A stretch of 64,000 bases of DNA, from NCBI RefSeq assembly GCF_900110915.1, contig NZ_FOFG01000005.1:124001-188000 (forward strand). Reading direction: 5' to 3'. The translations under genes and the position numbers were made by a program. This document shows positions 35,485 through 45,758 of the stretch, in pieces. Source of the stretch: Faunimonas pinastri (GTDB taxonomy: Bacteria > Pseudomonadota > Alphaproteobacteria > Rhizobiales > Afifellaceae). Position 1 is the first letter of the stretch. The number at the start of each line of letters is the position of its first letter. The notes beneath the pieces were generated by a model that saw only the letters and a list, made by a program, of their open reading frames with translations, was not told where the DNA came from and did no database searches.

Positions 35485-36524
35485 CCACGGTCGACGCGGC
35501 GGGGGCGGATCGCTATGTGGCGTCGCCCCCGCCCGGCATCCGTATCTTTCTGCTCTACGGTCCGGACGCCGGAGCCGTGACCGAGAGGGCACGCGTGCTG
35601 GAGGCCGTCGCGCGCTTGCGCGATCCGGCCGGTGGGTCGGTCGTACGGATCGGGACCGACGAGATCTCCGGCAATCCCGGTCGCCTGGCCGATGAAATCT
35701 TCGCGGTGTCGCTGTTCGGCGGCGAGCCAATCGTCACGGTGCGGCTCTCGGATGGCCGCGTGAACCTGCAGCCCGCCGTCGAACCACTCCTGAAGCAGCC
35801 GCTGGAGCAGGGCTACGTCATCATCGAGGCCGGCGATCTCAAGAACACCAGCCCCTTGCGCAAGGGCGTGGAAGGTTCGGGACACGCCGCCGCCATTCCC
35901 TGCTACGAGAGCGACGCCCGCGGCGTCACCCAGCAGGTCCAGCAACAGATCGCGGAGGCCGGACAGACGATCGAGCCGGATGCGCTGGAACTCGTTGCCG
36001 GCAGCCTCGGCGGCGATCGGCTGGTGACGCGCTCGGAGGTAGCCAAGCTCCTGACCTATGCCGGCGAGGAAAGCCCGATCCGCCTGGAACACGTCGAAGC
36101 CGTGATCCGCGACAGCCTGGAATCGCGGACCGACCAGATCATCGACGCCGCCATGCTAGGGCGCGCGGAGGTTCTGGAAGCCTCGCTGGAGCGGCTCAGG
36201 CTGGACGGTTCATCGCCGTCCGCGCTGGCGGCGCAGGCGCTCCGTCATCTCCTGACGCTGCACGGCCTGCGGACGGAGATGGAAACGGGGGCGAGGGCCC
36301 GTGACGTCGTTTCCCGCGCCCGTCCCCCAATCTTCTTCAAGCGCCGCGGCGCGGTGGAGGAAACGCTCTCACGCTGGTCTCTGCCGGATCTCCGGCGCGC
36401 CCGCTCCATCGTCGGCGAGGCCGTTTCCACGGCGCGCCGCCAGCCTGCGCTGGAAATGCCCGCGGTCTCGGACGCGCTCTACAGGATCGCCGGGTTCGCC
36501 CGCCGCGCGGGCCGGGGCCGCTAG
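35481..36524 (+). CDS. holA: DNA polymerase III delta subunit
   Basis: A 347-residue clamp-loader subunit that opens the beta clamp. The N-terminal fold shows IRIFLLYGPDAGAVTERAR and the degenerate ATPase region with FGGEPIVTVRL; later come LVAGSLGGDRLVTRSEVAKLLTYAGEES and QALRHLLTLHGLRTEME. Length is family-typical. The ATG overlaps the lptE stop codon and has GGAGG just upstream. It is convergent with parB, but two decayed insertion sequences now lie between. Confidence 0.92.
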   Translation: MTTVDAAGADRYVASPPPGIRIFLLYGPDAGAVTERARVLEAVARLRDPAGGSVVRIGTDEISGNPGRLADEIFAVSLFGGEPIVTVRLSDGRVNLQPAVEPLLKQPLEQGYVIIEAGDLKNTSPLRKGVEGSGHAAAIPCYESDARGVTQQVQQQIAEAGQTIEPDALELVAGSLGGDRLVTRSEVAKLLTYAGEESPIRLEHVEAVIRDSLESRTDQIIDAAMLGRAEVLEASLERLRLDGSSPSALAAQALRHLLTLHGLRTEMETGARARDVVSRARPPIFFKRRGAVEETLSRWSLPDLRRARSIVGEAVSTARRQPALEMPAVSDALYRIAGFARRAGRGR

Positions 36525-36553
36525 GCGCGGATCGACTTCCAGGATTCCGAAAC

Positions 36554-37289
36554 GGGTTGAGTGCTGATTCACAGGGTTCCTGTGCGGGAGCGCGGAGCGG
36601 ATTATGACGAGCAAGCGGTGGGGCAGATCACAGGAAGTGGGCACGGATCGCACCGTTGCCGCCGGGGAAGGCTGGGATCCGGGTCGGACTACCTTGTTCG
36701 TGAGTGGATGTTTGTGGGTGCTGCGCTCAGGCACGCATTGATGTGACGCCGGAACATCTACGGCAAGCGGAAGATGGCGCATCGCCGCCTCGGGCCGTTG
36801 TGGCCATGCCGGGTGTGGGAGCCGGTCTTCGAGGCACTGACGGCCGATCGCGACAACCAATACCTCAGGATCGACAGCACCATCCTTCGCCCGCTCCAGC
36901 AGGCAGCGAGTACAAAAGGGGGCTGGGGCGTTCCCGAGTCGGACTGACCACCAAGATCCACATGCTGACCGACACGATAAGTCGGCCACTGCGGTTCATC
37001 ATCACCGCAAGCCAGACCGACGACATCACCAAGCCTATGACAGCAATGCCTTACGCGCCAGCATCGTCAGCATGAACGCCCAAGCGGTGGTCCCCTCCAA
37101 TTGCTGCCGCAAGACTTCCAACCCCGCGATGCCATCGCCTACAAGCACCGGGATCTCATCGAGGGGTTCTTCCGCAAACTCAAGCACTTCGCGGCTTTGC
37201 CGCCCCTACGATCACCGCACTATCCACTTTACCGGCTTCGTCTATCTCGCCGCCATCATGATCTGGCTACGCTGAATGCCGATCTGCCC
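36554..37289 (+). mobile_element. Decayed IS5-family element (remnant A)
   Basis: A degraded element bounded by an imperfect inverted repeat: left GGGTTGAGTGCTGATTCA (36554-36571), right as reverse complement GGGCAGATCGGCATTCA (37273-37289). It contains recognisable but broken transposase segments on the plus strand. Its right end abuts the CTAG of remnant B. Confidence 0.7.
36604..37275 (+). pseudogene. IS5-family transposase pseudogene (remnant A)
   Basis: Fragments of a DDE transposase appear in several frames: RNIYGKRKMAHRRLGPLW and VWEPVFEALTADRDNQYLRIDSTI (catalytic Asp), then LTTKIHMLTDTISRPLRFIIT, then YKHRDLIEGFFRKLKHF (catalytic Glu) and finally YDHRTIHFTGFVYLAAIMIWLR. Stop codons and frameshifts separate them, and a piece is missing after the second Asp region. 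Not functional. Confidence 0.8.
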
Positions 37290-38052
37290 CTAGGGCGTGG
37301 ACTCAAGAGGGCGCAGCCAGATGCGCGCTGAGGCGAGGGCGACGGCCGGGAGGGAGTTCCGGGCGAGCTTCTCGAAGCGGGTGGCGACTCGGCGAAACTG
37401 TTGAGGTTGCAGAACTAGCGCTCGACGAGGTTGCGCCGTCGATAGAGGCGGGGCTCGACTGGAGCGCCGAACTTGACTTCACGTCGGGTCGAGGTTTGCG
37501 CCGTTCCGCCTCGCGCGGCGACCAGTTCGATCAGGGCGCGGCTGTCGTAGCCCGATCGGCGACGTCGACCGTGGCTTGCGGCAGTCCGGCGAGCAGTTCC
37601 GGGAACGCCGCCTTGTCCGAGGCTTGGCCCGGCGTGATCAGCAGCCGAACCGGCAAGCCGTCCTGGTCCACGACAGCGTGGATCTTGGTGCGCAGTCCGC
37701 CACGAGAACGGCCAATTGCGCGATCAGGAGCCCTTTTTACCGCCCGTGGCGCGCTGGTGCGCTCGGACGATCGAGCTGTCGACCAACTGCAGGCTCTGCG
37801 GCGAACGCTCCCTCAAGACCTTGAACACGGCCAGCCACACGCCCTTTTTCGTCCACCCGTTCGAACCGGTTATAACCAATCGTGTACGGGCCGTAGCGCT
37901 CCGGCAGGTCCCGCAGGGCTAACCGGTCCGTAGAACGTAGAAGATGCCATTCACGACATGTCGGTCGTTTCCCGGAGCTTACCTTTGCCAACTGGCGAAA
38001 GCAGCAGCTCAGCAATCCGCCACTCCGCTTCGCTCAGATCGTAGCGCGCCAT
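37290..38052 (-). pseudogene. IS5-family transposase pseudogene (remnant B)
   Basis: From ATG 38052 the frame reads MARYDLSEAEWRIAELLL and then stops early. Further segments in other frames include RDLPERYGPYTIGYNRFERV, a DDE region resembling RSRGGLRTKIHAVVDQDGLP, and a C-terminus ending LESTP. An in-frame TAG interrupts RNLVER near 37410. As in the other copies, the last sense codon is followed by the TAG of the boundary CTAG. Not functional. Confidence 0.75.
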
Positions 38053-38125
38053 GCTCAAGCTTCTTTCGGAAGTCTGAAATCAGCCTTCGCTCACCTCCTC
38101 AAGTGTTAGCAAGTACGCACCCTAG
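37290..38125 (-). mobile_element. Decayed IS5-family element (remnant B, IS1031/IS427-like)
   Basis: CTAG words at 37290-37293 and 38122-38125 bound an 828-bp element. Just inside, the left end reads GGCGTGGACTC and the right end (reverse complement) GGTGCGTACTT. The right-hand CTAG is also the parB stop codon context. It inserted next to remnant A in the holA-parB convergent gap. Confidence 0.75.
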
Positions 38126-39000
38126 GCGCGAAGCTTGCGGCAGAGCGCCTCGAGTTGCTCCAGGTTGCTGTAGCTGATCCGAATCTCGCCCTTGCCGGCC
38201 GCCCTGTGGCGGAGATCGACGCTTAGTCCGAGATGCTCCGACAGCTCCTGCTCGACGGCGCGAGTATCGGCGTCCTTCTCCGCTGGGGCGCGGGACCTGA
38301 CGGCCGGCAGGGTTTCGGGCGCGGTCTGCGCCAGCTTCTCCGTCTCACGCACGGAAAGTCCCTTGTCGACGACCACGCGGGCGAGCTTTTCCGGGTCCGG
38401 CGCCGTGATCAGCGCGCGACCATGGCCGGCGGACAGTTCGCCCGATTCCAGCCGCGAGAGCACGGCGCGGGGCAGCTTCAGGAGCCGCAGCGTATTCGTG
38501 ACGTGGACGCGGCTCTTGCCGATCGTCGCGCCCAGATCGGCCTGCGTATAGCCGAACTCGCTCATCAGCGCCTGGTAACCCATCGCCTCTTCGACCGGGT
38601 TGAGGTCGCTGCGCTGGACGTTTTCGACGATCGCAAGTTCGAGCGCTTCGCGGTCCGACACTTCGATGATGTGGACCGGCACTTCGTGCAGGCTTGCCAG
38701 CTGCGAGGCGCGCCAGCGCCGTTCGCCGGCGATAATCTCGTAACCTTCGCGCGGACCGGCCATCGGGCGCACGACGATCGGCTGCACGATGCCGTGGGCG
38801 CGAATGGAGGCTGCCAGATCCTCCAGATCCCGCTCCAGAAACTCGCGGCGAGGATTACGCGGATTGGGATGAATGGACCCGACCGGCACGGTTCGCCGGC
38901 TGGCGTCCGGCAGCGGCGCCGCTTCGACGGCAGCGATGGGATAGTCACCGAGGAGAGCGTCGAGGCCGCGTCCGAGGCGTTTGCGGGTTTCCAGTGCCAT
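38122..39000 (-). CDS. parB: Chromosome-partitioning protein ParB
   Basis: A 292-residue CTP-dependent DNA clamp that loads at parS. The N-terminus has RKRLGRGLDALLG, the ParA-stimulating tail. The CTPase domain (about residues 35-125) includes NPRNPRR and GERRWRAS. The helix-turn-helix (about 150-190) has QADLGATIGKSRVHVTNTLRLLKLP, and the C-terminal dimerisation domain ends EQLEALCRKLRA. The stop codon coincides with the CTAG at the end of an insertion-sequence remnant. It lies 25 bases after parA. Confidence 0.96.
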   Translation of the reverse strand: MALETRKRLGRGLDALLGDYPIAAVEAAPLPDASRRTVPVGSIHPNPRNPRREFLERDLEDLAASIRAHGIVQPIVVRPMAGPREGYEIIAGERRWRASQLASLHEVPVHIIEVSDREALELAIVENVQRSDLNPVEEAMGYQALMSEFGYTQADLGATIGKSRVHVTNTLRLLKLPRAVLSRLESGELSAGHGRALITAPDPEKLARVVVDKGLSVRETEKLAQTAPETLPAVRSRAPAEKDADTRAVEQELSEHLGLSVDLRHRAAGKGEIRISYSNLEQLEALCRKLRA

Positions 39001-39025
39001 TGTGCTTGTTCCGGACGGTTCGAGT

Positions 39026-39850
39026 TCAGGCGGCGCGCAGCGCGCGCTCGCGCTGGATCACTTCGCTGGCGAGCTTCAGGTAGGCTTGGCTTCCAGCGCA
39101 TTTCAGATCGTACAGAAGCGCCGGCTTGCCGTGCGACGGCGCCTCGGAAATGCGGACGTTGCGGGGGATGATGGTCTTGTAGACCTTGTCGCCCAGATGC
39201 GCTCGGACATCGTCGACGACCTGCCCCGCCAGCTTGTTGCGCCCGTCGAACATGGTGAGCACAATGCCGTGGATGGAAAGCTGCGGGTTCAGCCCCGTGC
39301 GGACACGCTCCACGGTGCTCAGAAGCTGGCTCAAGCCCTCCAGGGCGAAGAACTCGCACTGCAAAGGCACCAGTACGGCGTGGCTCGCGCTCATCGCGTT
39401 CACCGTGAGTAGGTTCAGCGAAGGCGGGCAATCCACCAGAACGTAGGTGAAGGCCGGAGCCTCGGCATCGTCGGCGAGTTCGGAGAGAGCCGAACGGAGC
39501 CGGTAAGTCCGGTCCTTCATCGCGGCGATCTCAAGCTCTACGCCGAGCAGGTCCAGCGTCGATGGCGCGACGAAAAGGCGTGGCACAGCAGTGGGTTGCG
39601 TGACGCCGGCGAGCGTCTCGTCGCCGACCAGCACGTCGTAAGTCGACGTGCTGCGGCTGTGGCGGTCGATGCCGAGGCCGGTCGAGGCGTTGCCCTGCGG
39701 GTCCAGGTCTATGATGAGGACGGTTTCCCCGATGGCCGCCAGCGCAGTGCCGAGGTTGATTGCAGTTGTCGTCTTCCCCACCCCGCCTTTCTGGTTAGCG
39801 ACGGCAAGAACTCGAGGACGGATGGGCAGGCCGGGCACGGGAATGGTCAT
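39026..39850 (-). CDS. parA: Chromosome-partitioning ATPase ParA
   Basis: A 274-residue MinD/ParA-family ATPase that drives origin segregation with ParB-parS. The deviant Walker A motif KGGVGKTT is at residues 21-28, and LIIDLDPQGNASTGLGI and VLVDCPPSLNLLTVNAM are the A' and B motifs. ATG 39850 overlaps the rsmG stop codon (ATGA), so parA is coupled to the mnmE-mnmG-rsmG transcript. Confidence 0.96.
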   Translation of the reverse strand: MTIPVPGLPIRPRVLAVANQKGGVGKTTTAINLGTALAAIGETVLIIDLDPQGNASTGLGIDRHSRSTSTYDVLVGDETLAGVTQPTAVPRLFVAPSTLDLLGVELEIAAMKDRTYRLRSALSELADDAEAPAFTYVLVDCPPSLNLLTVNAMSASHAVLVPLQCEFFALEGLSQLLSTVERVRTGLNPQLSIHGIVLTMFDGRNKLAGQVVDDVRAHLGDKVYKTIIPRNVRISEAPSHGKPALLYDLKCAGSQAYLKLASEVIQRERALRAA

Positions 39851-40503
39851 GACGGTGATGTCCTGGCTTGCAGATGACGGAGGGTGGCGACGCAGCCGGC
39901 GGGATCGATGAGGCTTGGCCGGGTGGCCAGATCGTAAGTCCAATTCCTGGCCGCCTCCGCCTCCTCGGCCGCGAAGTCCTGCCCCTTCATCGCCAGTAGC
40001 GCGCCTTTCGGTGTCAGCAACGGTTTGGTGAGACGGCAGAGATCGTCGAGCGGCGCCAGAGCGCGAGCGGAAACCACGTCGGCGCGGCCTCCGAACCGCT
40101 CGGCCTGATCCTCGATCCGGCCGAGCACGATCTCGGCCCGTGCACCGGTTTCTCGTGCGACCGTGCGGAGAAAGGCGCACTTCTTGCCGTTGGATTCCAC
40201 CAGCACGAACCGGAGATCCGGCTTATCGGCAGCGACTACCGCAAGGACCAGCCCCGGAAAACCGCCGCCGCTGCCGACATCCATCCACAGGCCCCGCTCC
40301 GGAAGGTCGGAGACAAGTTGCAGGCTGTCGGCGACATGCCGGGTCCAGACTTCCGGAAGCGTCGAGTGCGAAACCAGATTATGCGTCGCCTGCCACTTCC
40401 GTAGCAGCTCCACATAGACGCTCAGGCGCTCTCCGGCGGCCGGTTCGATTTCGAATCGGGAGAGAACGTTGCGTGCATCGCCGGGCAAGATGTCAACCGG
40501 CAT
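39847..40503 (-). CDS. rsmG: 16S rRNA (guanine-N7) methyltransferase RsmG
   Basis: A 218-residue GidB-family methyltransferase that modifies G527 of 16S rRNA. Motifs are [42 protein letters not shown] (SAM binding) and [21 protein letters not shown]. It overlaps mnmG by 11 bases at its start and parA by 4 at its end. Confidence 0.95.
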   Translation of the reverse strand: MPVDILPGDARNVLSRFEIEPAAGERLSVYVELLRKWQATHNLVSHSTLPEVWTRHVADSLQLVSDLPERGLWMDVGSGGGFPGLVLAVVAADKPDLRFVLVESNGKKCAFLRTVARETGARAEIVLGRIEDQAERFGGRADVVSARALAPLDDLCRLTKPLLTPKGALLAMKGQDFAAEEAEAARNWTYDLATRPSLIDPAGCVATLRHLQARTSPS

Positions 40504-42373
40504 CGGCGAACCTGACGTGCTGTCCGCGCTTGACGTGGGAGAGCAGCCGGGTGAGCGCCGCTGGCGTCATGCCTTCCATGGCCGCCGCCTGGGCGAGCGT
40601 GGCTGGACGTACGGTGCTGAGCTTCTGCCGAATTTCGTTCGAGAGCCCGCCGATGCCGGAGTAATCAAGTTCGGCCGGCAGCGTGAGCTGCTCGTCGCGG
40701 CGCAGAGCTTCGATATCGGCCTGCTGTCGGTCGAGGTAAACGGCGTACTGCGCATCCGTTTCCACCTGGCCGGCAATGTCCGCGGGAATATCGCCAAGTT
40801 CGGGCCAGACGCTCGCGAGCTTCGCGATCGTCATGTCGGTGAGCGCAAGCAGGTCATAGGCGCTTCGGCGTACACCATCCTGGTTGACGGCGAGACCATT
40901 TCGCCGCGCTTCACTAGGGGTTAGGCTGAGCTCGCGCAGATGCGCGCTCGTTGCCTTGAGCGCGTCCGTTCGCACCTCGAACACCCGCTGACGCTCTTCG
41001 CCGACGATGCCGGCGGCCAGCCCAAGGGGCGTCAGACGCTGATCGGCGTTGTCGGCGCGAAGCGACAGCCGATACTCGGCGCGGGACGTGAACATCCGAT
41101 AAGGCTCGCTAACGCCGCGCGTTACGAGGTCATCGACCATGACCCCCATATAGGCGTCGGCGCGCGAGAGGATCAGCGGATCGGTATCTCCGGCACGGCG
41201 TGCGGCGTTGAGGCCGGCGAGCAAGCCCTGCGCTGCCGCTTCCTCATAGCCGGTCGTGCCGTTGATCTGACCGGCGAGGTAGAGACCAGGCAGTTTCAGG
41301 CAACCCAGATCGGGTCCGAGTTCGCGCGGATCGACATGGTCGTATTCGATGGCATAACCCCAGCGCAGGACTTCGACGCGCTCCAGTCCCGGCATACTGC
41401 GCACGATCCGAAGTTGGACGTCTTCGGGCAGAGAGGTCGAGATGCCATTGGGATATATCGTGGGATCGTCGAGGCCTTCCGGCTCCAGGAAGATCTGATG
41501 GCTTTCGCGATCTGCAAAGCGGACGATCTTGTCCTCGATCGACGGGCAGTAACGCGGCCCCCGGCCTTCAATCCGACCGGAATACATGGCGGAGCGGTGC
41601 AGGTTTTCCTGGATGACCCGATGCGTTTCAGCGGTCGTCCGGGTGACGAAACAATCGACCTGAGGCGTGTCGATGCTTTTCGTCAGTGCCGAGAAGGGCT
41701 CGGGCGGATCGTCTCCCCGCTGACGTTCAAGGCTCGGGAAATCGATGGTACGTCCGTCAAGCCGGGGTGGCGTGCCCGTCTTCAGCCGTCCGAGACGCAA
41801 ACCGGCTCGCGCAAGCGTATCGGAGAGACCAAGCGCGGGCGCTTCGCCGAAGCGACCGGCGGGTGTCGTCTTCTCACCGAGATGGATCAGACCGCGAAGA
41901 AATGTGCCCGTCGTGAGCACGACGGCGGCACAGACTATTTCCCGTCCATCCGCCAGATGCACCCCGGCAACCTTGCCCTCAACCGTCAGCAGGTCGGCGG
42001 CCTCGCCTTCGACGACCGTCAGGTTCTCCTGTTCCGTGATGGCGGCTTGCATCGCTTCCCGGTAGAGGCGGCGATCGGCTTGAGCACGAGGTCCGCGCAC
42101 GGCGGGACCTTTGCGGCGGTTCAGCACGCGAAACTGAATACCTGCCACATCGGCAACCCGACCCATCAAGCCGTCCAGCGCGTCGATCTCGCGGACAAGA
42201 TGACCTTTGCCAAGCCCGCCGATCGCGGGGTTGCAGGACATTTCACCTACTGTCGCGAAGCGATGGGTCAGCAGGATCGTCTTGGCGCCGAATCGTGCGG
42301 AAGCGGCAGCGGCTTCACAGCCAGCATGTCCACCACCAACCACCACCACGTCTGCATTCAGGGTTTCAGTCAT
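40493..42373 (-). CDS. mnmG: tRNA uridine-5-carboxymethylaminomethyl modification protein MnmG
   Basis: A 626-residue FAD enzyme that, with MnmE, modifies wobble uridine 34. It has N-terminal FAD motif [16 protein letters not shown], the conserved [35 protein letters not shown] and RYCPSIEDK, plus the C-terminal MnmE/tRNA-binding helical domain. Length is normal. Its 33-base upstream gap to mnmE is largely taken up by a perfect parS site. Confidence 0.96.
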   Translation of the reverse strand: MTETLNADVVVVGGGHAGCEAAAASARFGAKTILLTHRFATVGEMSCNPAIGGLGKGHLVREIDALDGLMGRVADVAGIQFRVLNRRKGPAVRGPRAQADRRLYREAMQAAITEQENLTVVEGEAADLLTVEGKVAGVHLADGREIVCAAVVLTTGTFLRGLIHLGEKTTPAGRFGEAPALGLSDTLARAGLRLGRLKTGTPPRLDGRTIDFPSLERQRGDDPPEPFSALTKSIDTPQVDCFVTRTTAETHRVIQENLHRSAMYSGRIEGRGPRYCPSIEDKIVRFADRESHQIFLEPEGLDDPTIYPNGISTSLPEDVQLRIVRSMPGLERVEVLRWGYAIEYDHVDPRELGPDLGCLKLPGLYLAGQINGTTGYEEAAAQGLLAGLNAARRAGDTDPLILSRADAYMGVMVDDLVTRGVSEPYRMFTSRAEYRLSLRADNADQRLTPLGLAAGIVGEERQRVFEVRTDALKATSAHLRELSLTPSEARRNGLAVNQDGVRRSAYDLLALTDMTIAKLASVWPELGDIPADIAGQVETDAQYAVYLDRQQADIEALRRDEQLTLPAELDYSGIGGLSNEIRQKLSTVRPATLAQAAAMEGMTPAALTRLLSHVKRGQHVRFADAG

Positions 42374-42382
42374 GCTGATCCA

Positions 42383-42398
42383 TGTTTCACGTGAAACA
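42383..42398. promoter_or_regulatory. Perfect parS centromere site
   Basis: TGTTTCACGTGAAACA is an exact match to the consensus 16-bp ParB-binding palindrome. It lies in the mnmE-mnmG gap, ending 9 bases before the mnmG ATG, about 3.4 kb from parB and 6.3 kb from the candidate origin. Confidence 0.95.
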
Positions 42399-42406
42399 TC
42401 GACGAA

Positions 42407-43711
42407 TCACTTGCCGATGCAGAATTCCATAAACAGCCGGTCGAGGACAGCCTCGACGTCCACGCGGCCGGTAAGCCGTCCGATACAATCCGTGGCTTGC
42501 CGGAGCAAGTGCGCGAGCACCTCATCGGAACGCTGACTGCCGGCAACGCATAGCTGGAGAGTTTCCGAGAGATCTGCAAGAACTCTCCGCTGGCGCTCCC
42601 TCACGAAGACGGCCTCATTTGTGGGAGGGCTCACGGACCTGGCGAACTCCTCGATCCGGTCAAGAAGCTCCGACATCCCCTGCCCGCTCGCGGCAGAAAT
42701 CGAGATATCCGACGGAGCAGTCTTAGCCTTCAGATCTCCCTTTGTCTGCAAACGCCAGCACGGCACCTCGCCCAGTTCCGGAGCCGGATCGTCGTCATCT
42801 CCGTCCACCAGCCAAAGCACCAGATCGGAGTTCGCCGCCACTCGGCGACCCCGCGCAATTCCCTCCTGCTCGACAGCGGATGAGGTCTCCCGAATGCCGG
42901 CCGTGTCGAAGACGATCACCGGATAGCCGCGCAGATCGAGCGGAACCTCGATGACGTCCCGCGTCGTCCCGGCTTCCTCAGAGACGATCGCAACGTCGCG
43001 CGCAGCGAGCGCGTTCAGCAGGGTCGATTTGCCGACGTTAGGCCTGCCCAGCAAAGCAACTCGGACGCCATTGCGGATTCGCTCGGCGGTAGATCCTGCC
43101 GCCAGCGCTCTTTTCACTTCGTCGGTCAAACGGCGGAGTTCGTCCACGAAACCGAGCGGCAGTGTCTCTCCCCCCACATCGTCCTCGTCGGAGAAATCCA
43201 GCCGCGCCTCGACTTCCGCACGTAAGCCGATCAACCGCTCGCGCCAGGCGAGGCAAAGGCGGCTGAGTGCGCCTGACGCTTGCTGCGCAGCCTGCCTTCT
43301 CTGCATCTCGGTTTCGGCGGCGAGAAGGTCGGCCAACCCCTCGACCTCGGTCAAATCGAGCTTTCCGTTGGCAAACGCACGGCGTGTGAACTCGCCCGCC
43401 TCCGCCGGACGACAACCGGCTCCAGACAGCGACGCGAAAAGAGCCTGCACAACGGCGCGACTTCCATGCACATGCAGTTCGCCGCAATCCTCGCCGGTAA
43501 AGCTTGCCGGACCGGGAAACCAGAGGCAGAGACCGCGATCGAGTTCCTCCCCGTTCCCAAGATTGCGGAACGGAACCAGCGCGGCATGGCGGGGTTCCGC
43601 TAGAGAACCACAGGTGGCGGTCAGGATCTCGCGGGTGCGCGGGCCGGAAATCCGGATGATCGCGACTCCGGAAGGAAGTCCGCCGCTCGACAGTGCATAG
43701 ATGGTATCCAT
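42407..43711 (-). CDS. mnmE: tRNA modification GTPase MnmE
   Basis: A 434-residue potassium-activated GTPase, partner of MnmG. It has an N-terminal formyl-THF-binding domain (DTIYALSSGGLPSGVAIIRISG) and a helical domain, with an inserted G domain: GRPNVGKSTLLNAL, EEAGTTRDVIEVPLDLRGYPVIVFDTAGIRET. The essential C-terminal CIGK ends the protein. ATG 43711 opens the conserved start. The start codon is only 17 bases from that of the divergent YyaL-like gene. Confidence 0.95.
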   Translation of the reverse strand: MDTIYALSSGGLPSGVAIIRISGPRTREILTATCGSLAEPRHAALVPFRNLGNGEELDRGLCLWFPGPASFTGEDCGELHVHGSRAVVQALFASLSGAGCRPAEAGEFTRRAFANGKLDLTEVEGLADLLAAETEMQRRQAAQQASGALSRLCLAWRERLIGLRAEVEARLDFSDEDDVGGETLPLGFVDELRRLTDEVKRALAAGSTAERIRNGVRVALLGRPNVGKSTLLNALAARDVAIVSEEAGTTRDVIEVPLDLRGYPVIVFDTAGIRETSSAVEQEGIARGRRVAANSDLVLWLVDGDDDDPAPELGEVPCWRLQTKGDLKAKTAPSDISISAASGQGMSELLDRIEEFARSVSPPTNEAVFVRERQRRVLADLSETLQLCVAGSQRSDEVLAHLLRQATDCIGRLTGRVDVEAVLDRLFMEFCIGK

Positions 43712-43728
43712 TCCGATAGAGGCCGCCC

Positions 43729-45753
43729 TTGAACAGACTTGAGAATGCGACGAGCCCCTATCTGCGACAGCATGCGGACAATCCCGTCGATTGGTGGGAG
43801 TGGTCCGACGAGGCTCTTGCCGAGGCGCGGGCACGAAATGTGCCGATCCATCTTTCGATCGGCTATTCAGCCTGCCACTGGTGCCATGTCCTGGCCCGCG
43901 AAAGCTTCAGCGACCGCGAGACTGCTTCCGTCCTGAACGACCATTTTGTCAACATCAAAGTCGACCGCGAGGAACGGCCGGATATCGACCAGGTCTACAT
44001 GTCGGCTCTGCATGCGCTTGGCCAGCAAGGCGGATGGCCGCTTACCATGTTCCTGAAGCCGGACGGCAAGCCCTTCTGGGGCGGAACGTACTTTCCGCCG
44101 AGGCCCATGCACGGCATGCCGAGCTTCCGGCAGGTTCTGGAAGGCGTTTCCGATGCCTGGAAGCGGCAGGACGAGGCTGTGCTGCAGAACAGCCAAGCCT
44201 TGACCGACCATCTCAACCGAAGCGCGCGTTCCGGCAACGCCGTACCGGGTGCCGAGACGCTTGCGCAATCGACCCGCCGAACCCTCGAAATCTGGGACCG
44301 CGAGCACGGCTCCTTCCAGGGCGGCCCGAAGTTCCCGAATGCTCCCGTTCTGGAAGCGCTTTGGCGGGCCTCGATCCGCGACGACGACGACGACGCCCGG
44401 CAGGCGGTCCTCACGACGTTGCGTCATCTCTGTCAGGGCGGCATCTACGATCATGTCGGCGGCGGTTGGGCGCGCTATGCGGTCGACGCGCAATGGCGGG
44501 TGCCGCATTTCGAGAAAATGCTCTACGACAATGCGCAGTTGCTGGCCCTCATGTCCTGGGCCGAAGCGACGGCACCATCCGGGTTGTTCCGGGCCCGCAT
44601 CGCGGAAACGATTGACTGGCTCGTCCGCGAGATGCAACTGCCCGGCGGAGGTTTCGCTTCCGGGCTCGACGCCGATACAGAGCACGAGGAAGGCCTGACA
44701 TATGTCTGGAGCCTCGGCGAGATACAGTCGTTGCTCCCGGCGGAGGATGCCCAGCTCTTCGCTGAAGTCTACGACGCCTCTGCGGGAGGCAATTGGGAAG
44801 GCACCAACGTTCTCAATCGGTTGCAACCATCGTCCTTCGGAGAGATGGACGCCGAAACCGAGGACCGGCTTCGGCGCGCGCGCGCGATCCTGCTGGAGGC
44901 GCGCGACCGGCGTCCTCAGCCGGGCCGCGACGACAAGATTCTGGCCGACTGGAACGGCATGACCATTCGCGGCCTCGCAGCGGCCGCCCTCGCCTGCTCC
45001 CGACCGGATTGGATCGAACTTGCGCGGCACTGCTACCGGTTTGTCCGGACGGAAATGACCGATGGCGACCGCCTCCTTCATTCATGGCGCGAAGGCACGC
45101 GCCTCCCCGTCGGCATGGCGACAGATTACGCCCAGATGATCGCGGCGGCCCTGGCGCTTTACGGGGTGGAGGCCGATCCCGTCTATCTCGCCGATGCGGA
45201 GCGATGGTTCACGGCCGCCGACGGCTTTCACTTCGATGCGGAGAAAGGCGCCTATTCACTGCCCGCCCGTGACGCTGCGGCGCTCTTCGCCACCGCCCTT
45301 TCCAATCGCGACGAGGCCACCCCTTCGGCCAGCGGCATCATGCTGCAGAACGCGGCGCGGCTCTTCAACATCACGGCCAAGGATCTCTACCGCGACCGGG
45401 CCGAGGCCATTCTGAAAGCCGCCACAGCACAGATCGCGGCGGATCCGATCAGCACCGCGAGCCTGCAATCCGGGTTCGACGAACTCCTGCGCGGGCGCCT
45501 TGCCGTAGCAATCCGCGCGGATGCGGAAACCTTTGCGAGACTGGTCGGAGAAGGCGATCCGGCGCTGCTTGCCATTGCCGTGGGCGACCCTGACGATCTT
45601 CCCGCGGGTGATCCGCTGCTATCCAAGGTTTCATACGCGAAAGGCGCCGCGACTTTCGTCTGCGACGCCTTCCGATGCCTGCCGCCGGCGACGGACGCCG
45701 GGAGCCTTGATGAGGTGCTGAGGCAAACCCGCCGGGGATTTGCCTCAGCCTGA
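43729..45753 (+). CDS. YyaL-like thioredoxin-domain protein (DUF255 / spermatogenesis-associated protein 20 family)
   Basis: A 674-residue protein starting at TTG 43729 ([24 protein letters not shown] is the conserved opening). The N-terminal thioredoxin-like domain carries CHWCH at residues 49-53. The rest is an (alpha/alpha)6-barrel-like region resembling N-acylglucosamine epimerases and glycosidases ([66 protein letters not shown]). Function is not established. It lies between mnmE and rho, convergent with rho. Confidence 0.9.
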   Translation: MNRLENATSPYLRQHADNPVDWWEWSDEALAEARARNVPIHLSIGYSACHWCHVLARESFSDRETASVLNDHFVNIKVDREERPDIDQVYMSALHALGQQGGWPLTMFLKPDGKPFWGGTYFPPRPMHGMPSFRQVLEGVSDAWKRQDEAVLQNSQALTDHLNRSARSGNAVPGAETLAQSTRRTLEIWDREHGSFQGGPKFPNAPVLEALWRASIRDDDDDARQAVLTTLRHLCQGGIYDHVGGGWARYAVDAQWRVPHFEKMLYDNAQLLALMSWAEATAPSGLFRARIAETIDWLVREMQLPGGGFASGLDADTEHEEGLTYVWSLGEIQSLLPAEDAQLFAEVYDASAGGNWEGTNVLNRLQPSSFGEMDAETEDRLRRARAILLEARDRRPQPGRDDKILADWNGMTIRGLAAAALACSRPDWIELARHCYRFVRTEMTDGDRLLHSWREGTRLPVGMATDYAQMIAAALALYGVEADPVYLADAERWFTAADGFHFDAEKGAYSLPARDAAALFATALSNRDEATPSASGIMLQNAARLFNITAKDLYRDRAEAILKAATAQIAADPISTASLQSGFDELLRGRLAVAIRADAETFARLVGEGDPALLAIAVGDPDDLPAGDPLLSKVSYAKGAATFVCDAFRCLPPATDAGSLDEVLRQTRRGFASA

Positions 45754-45758
45754 CAAAG

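Noticed and set aside
44813-45085. Small antisense frames inside the YyaL-like gene
   Set aside because: They have no ribosome-binding site or recognisable domain, and they mirror the codon pattern of the sense gene.
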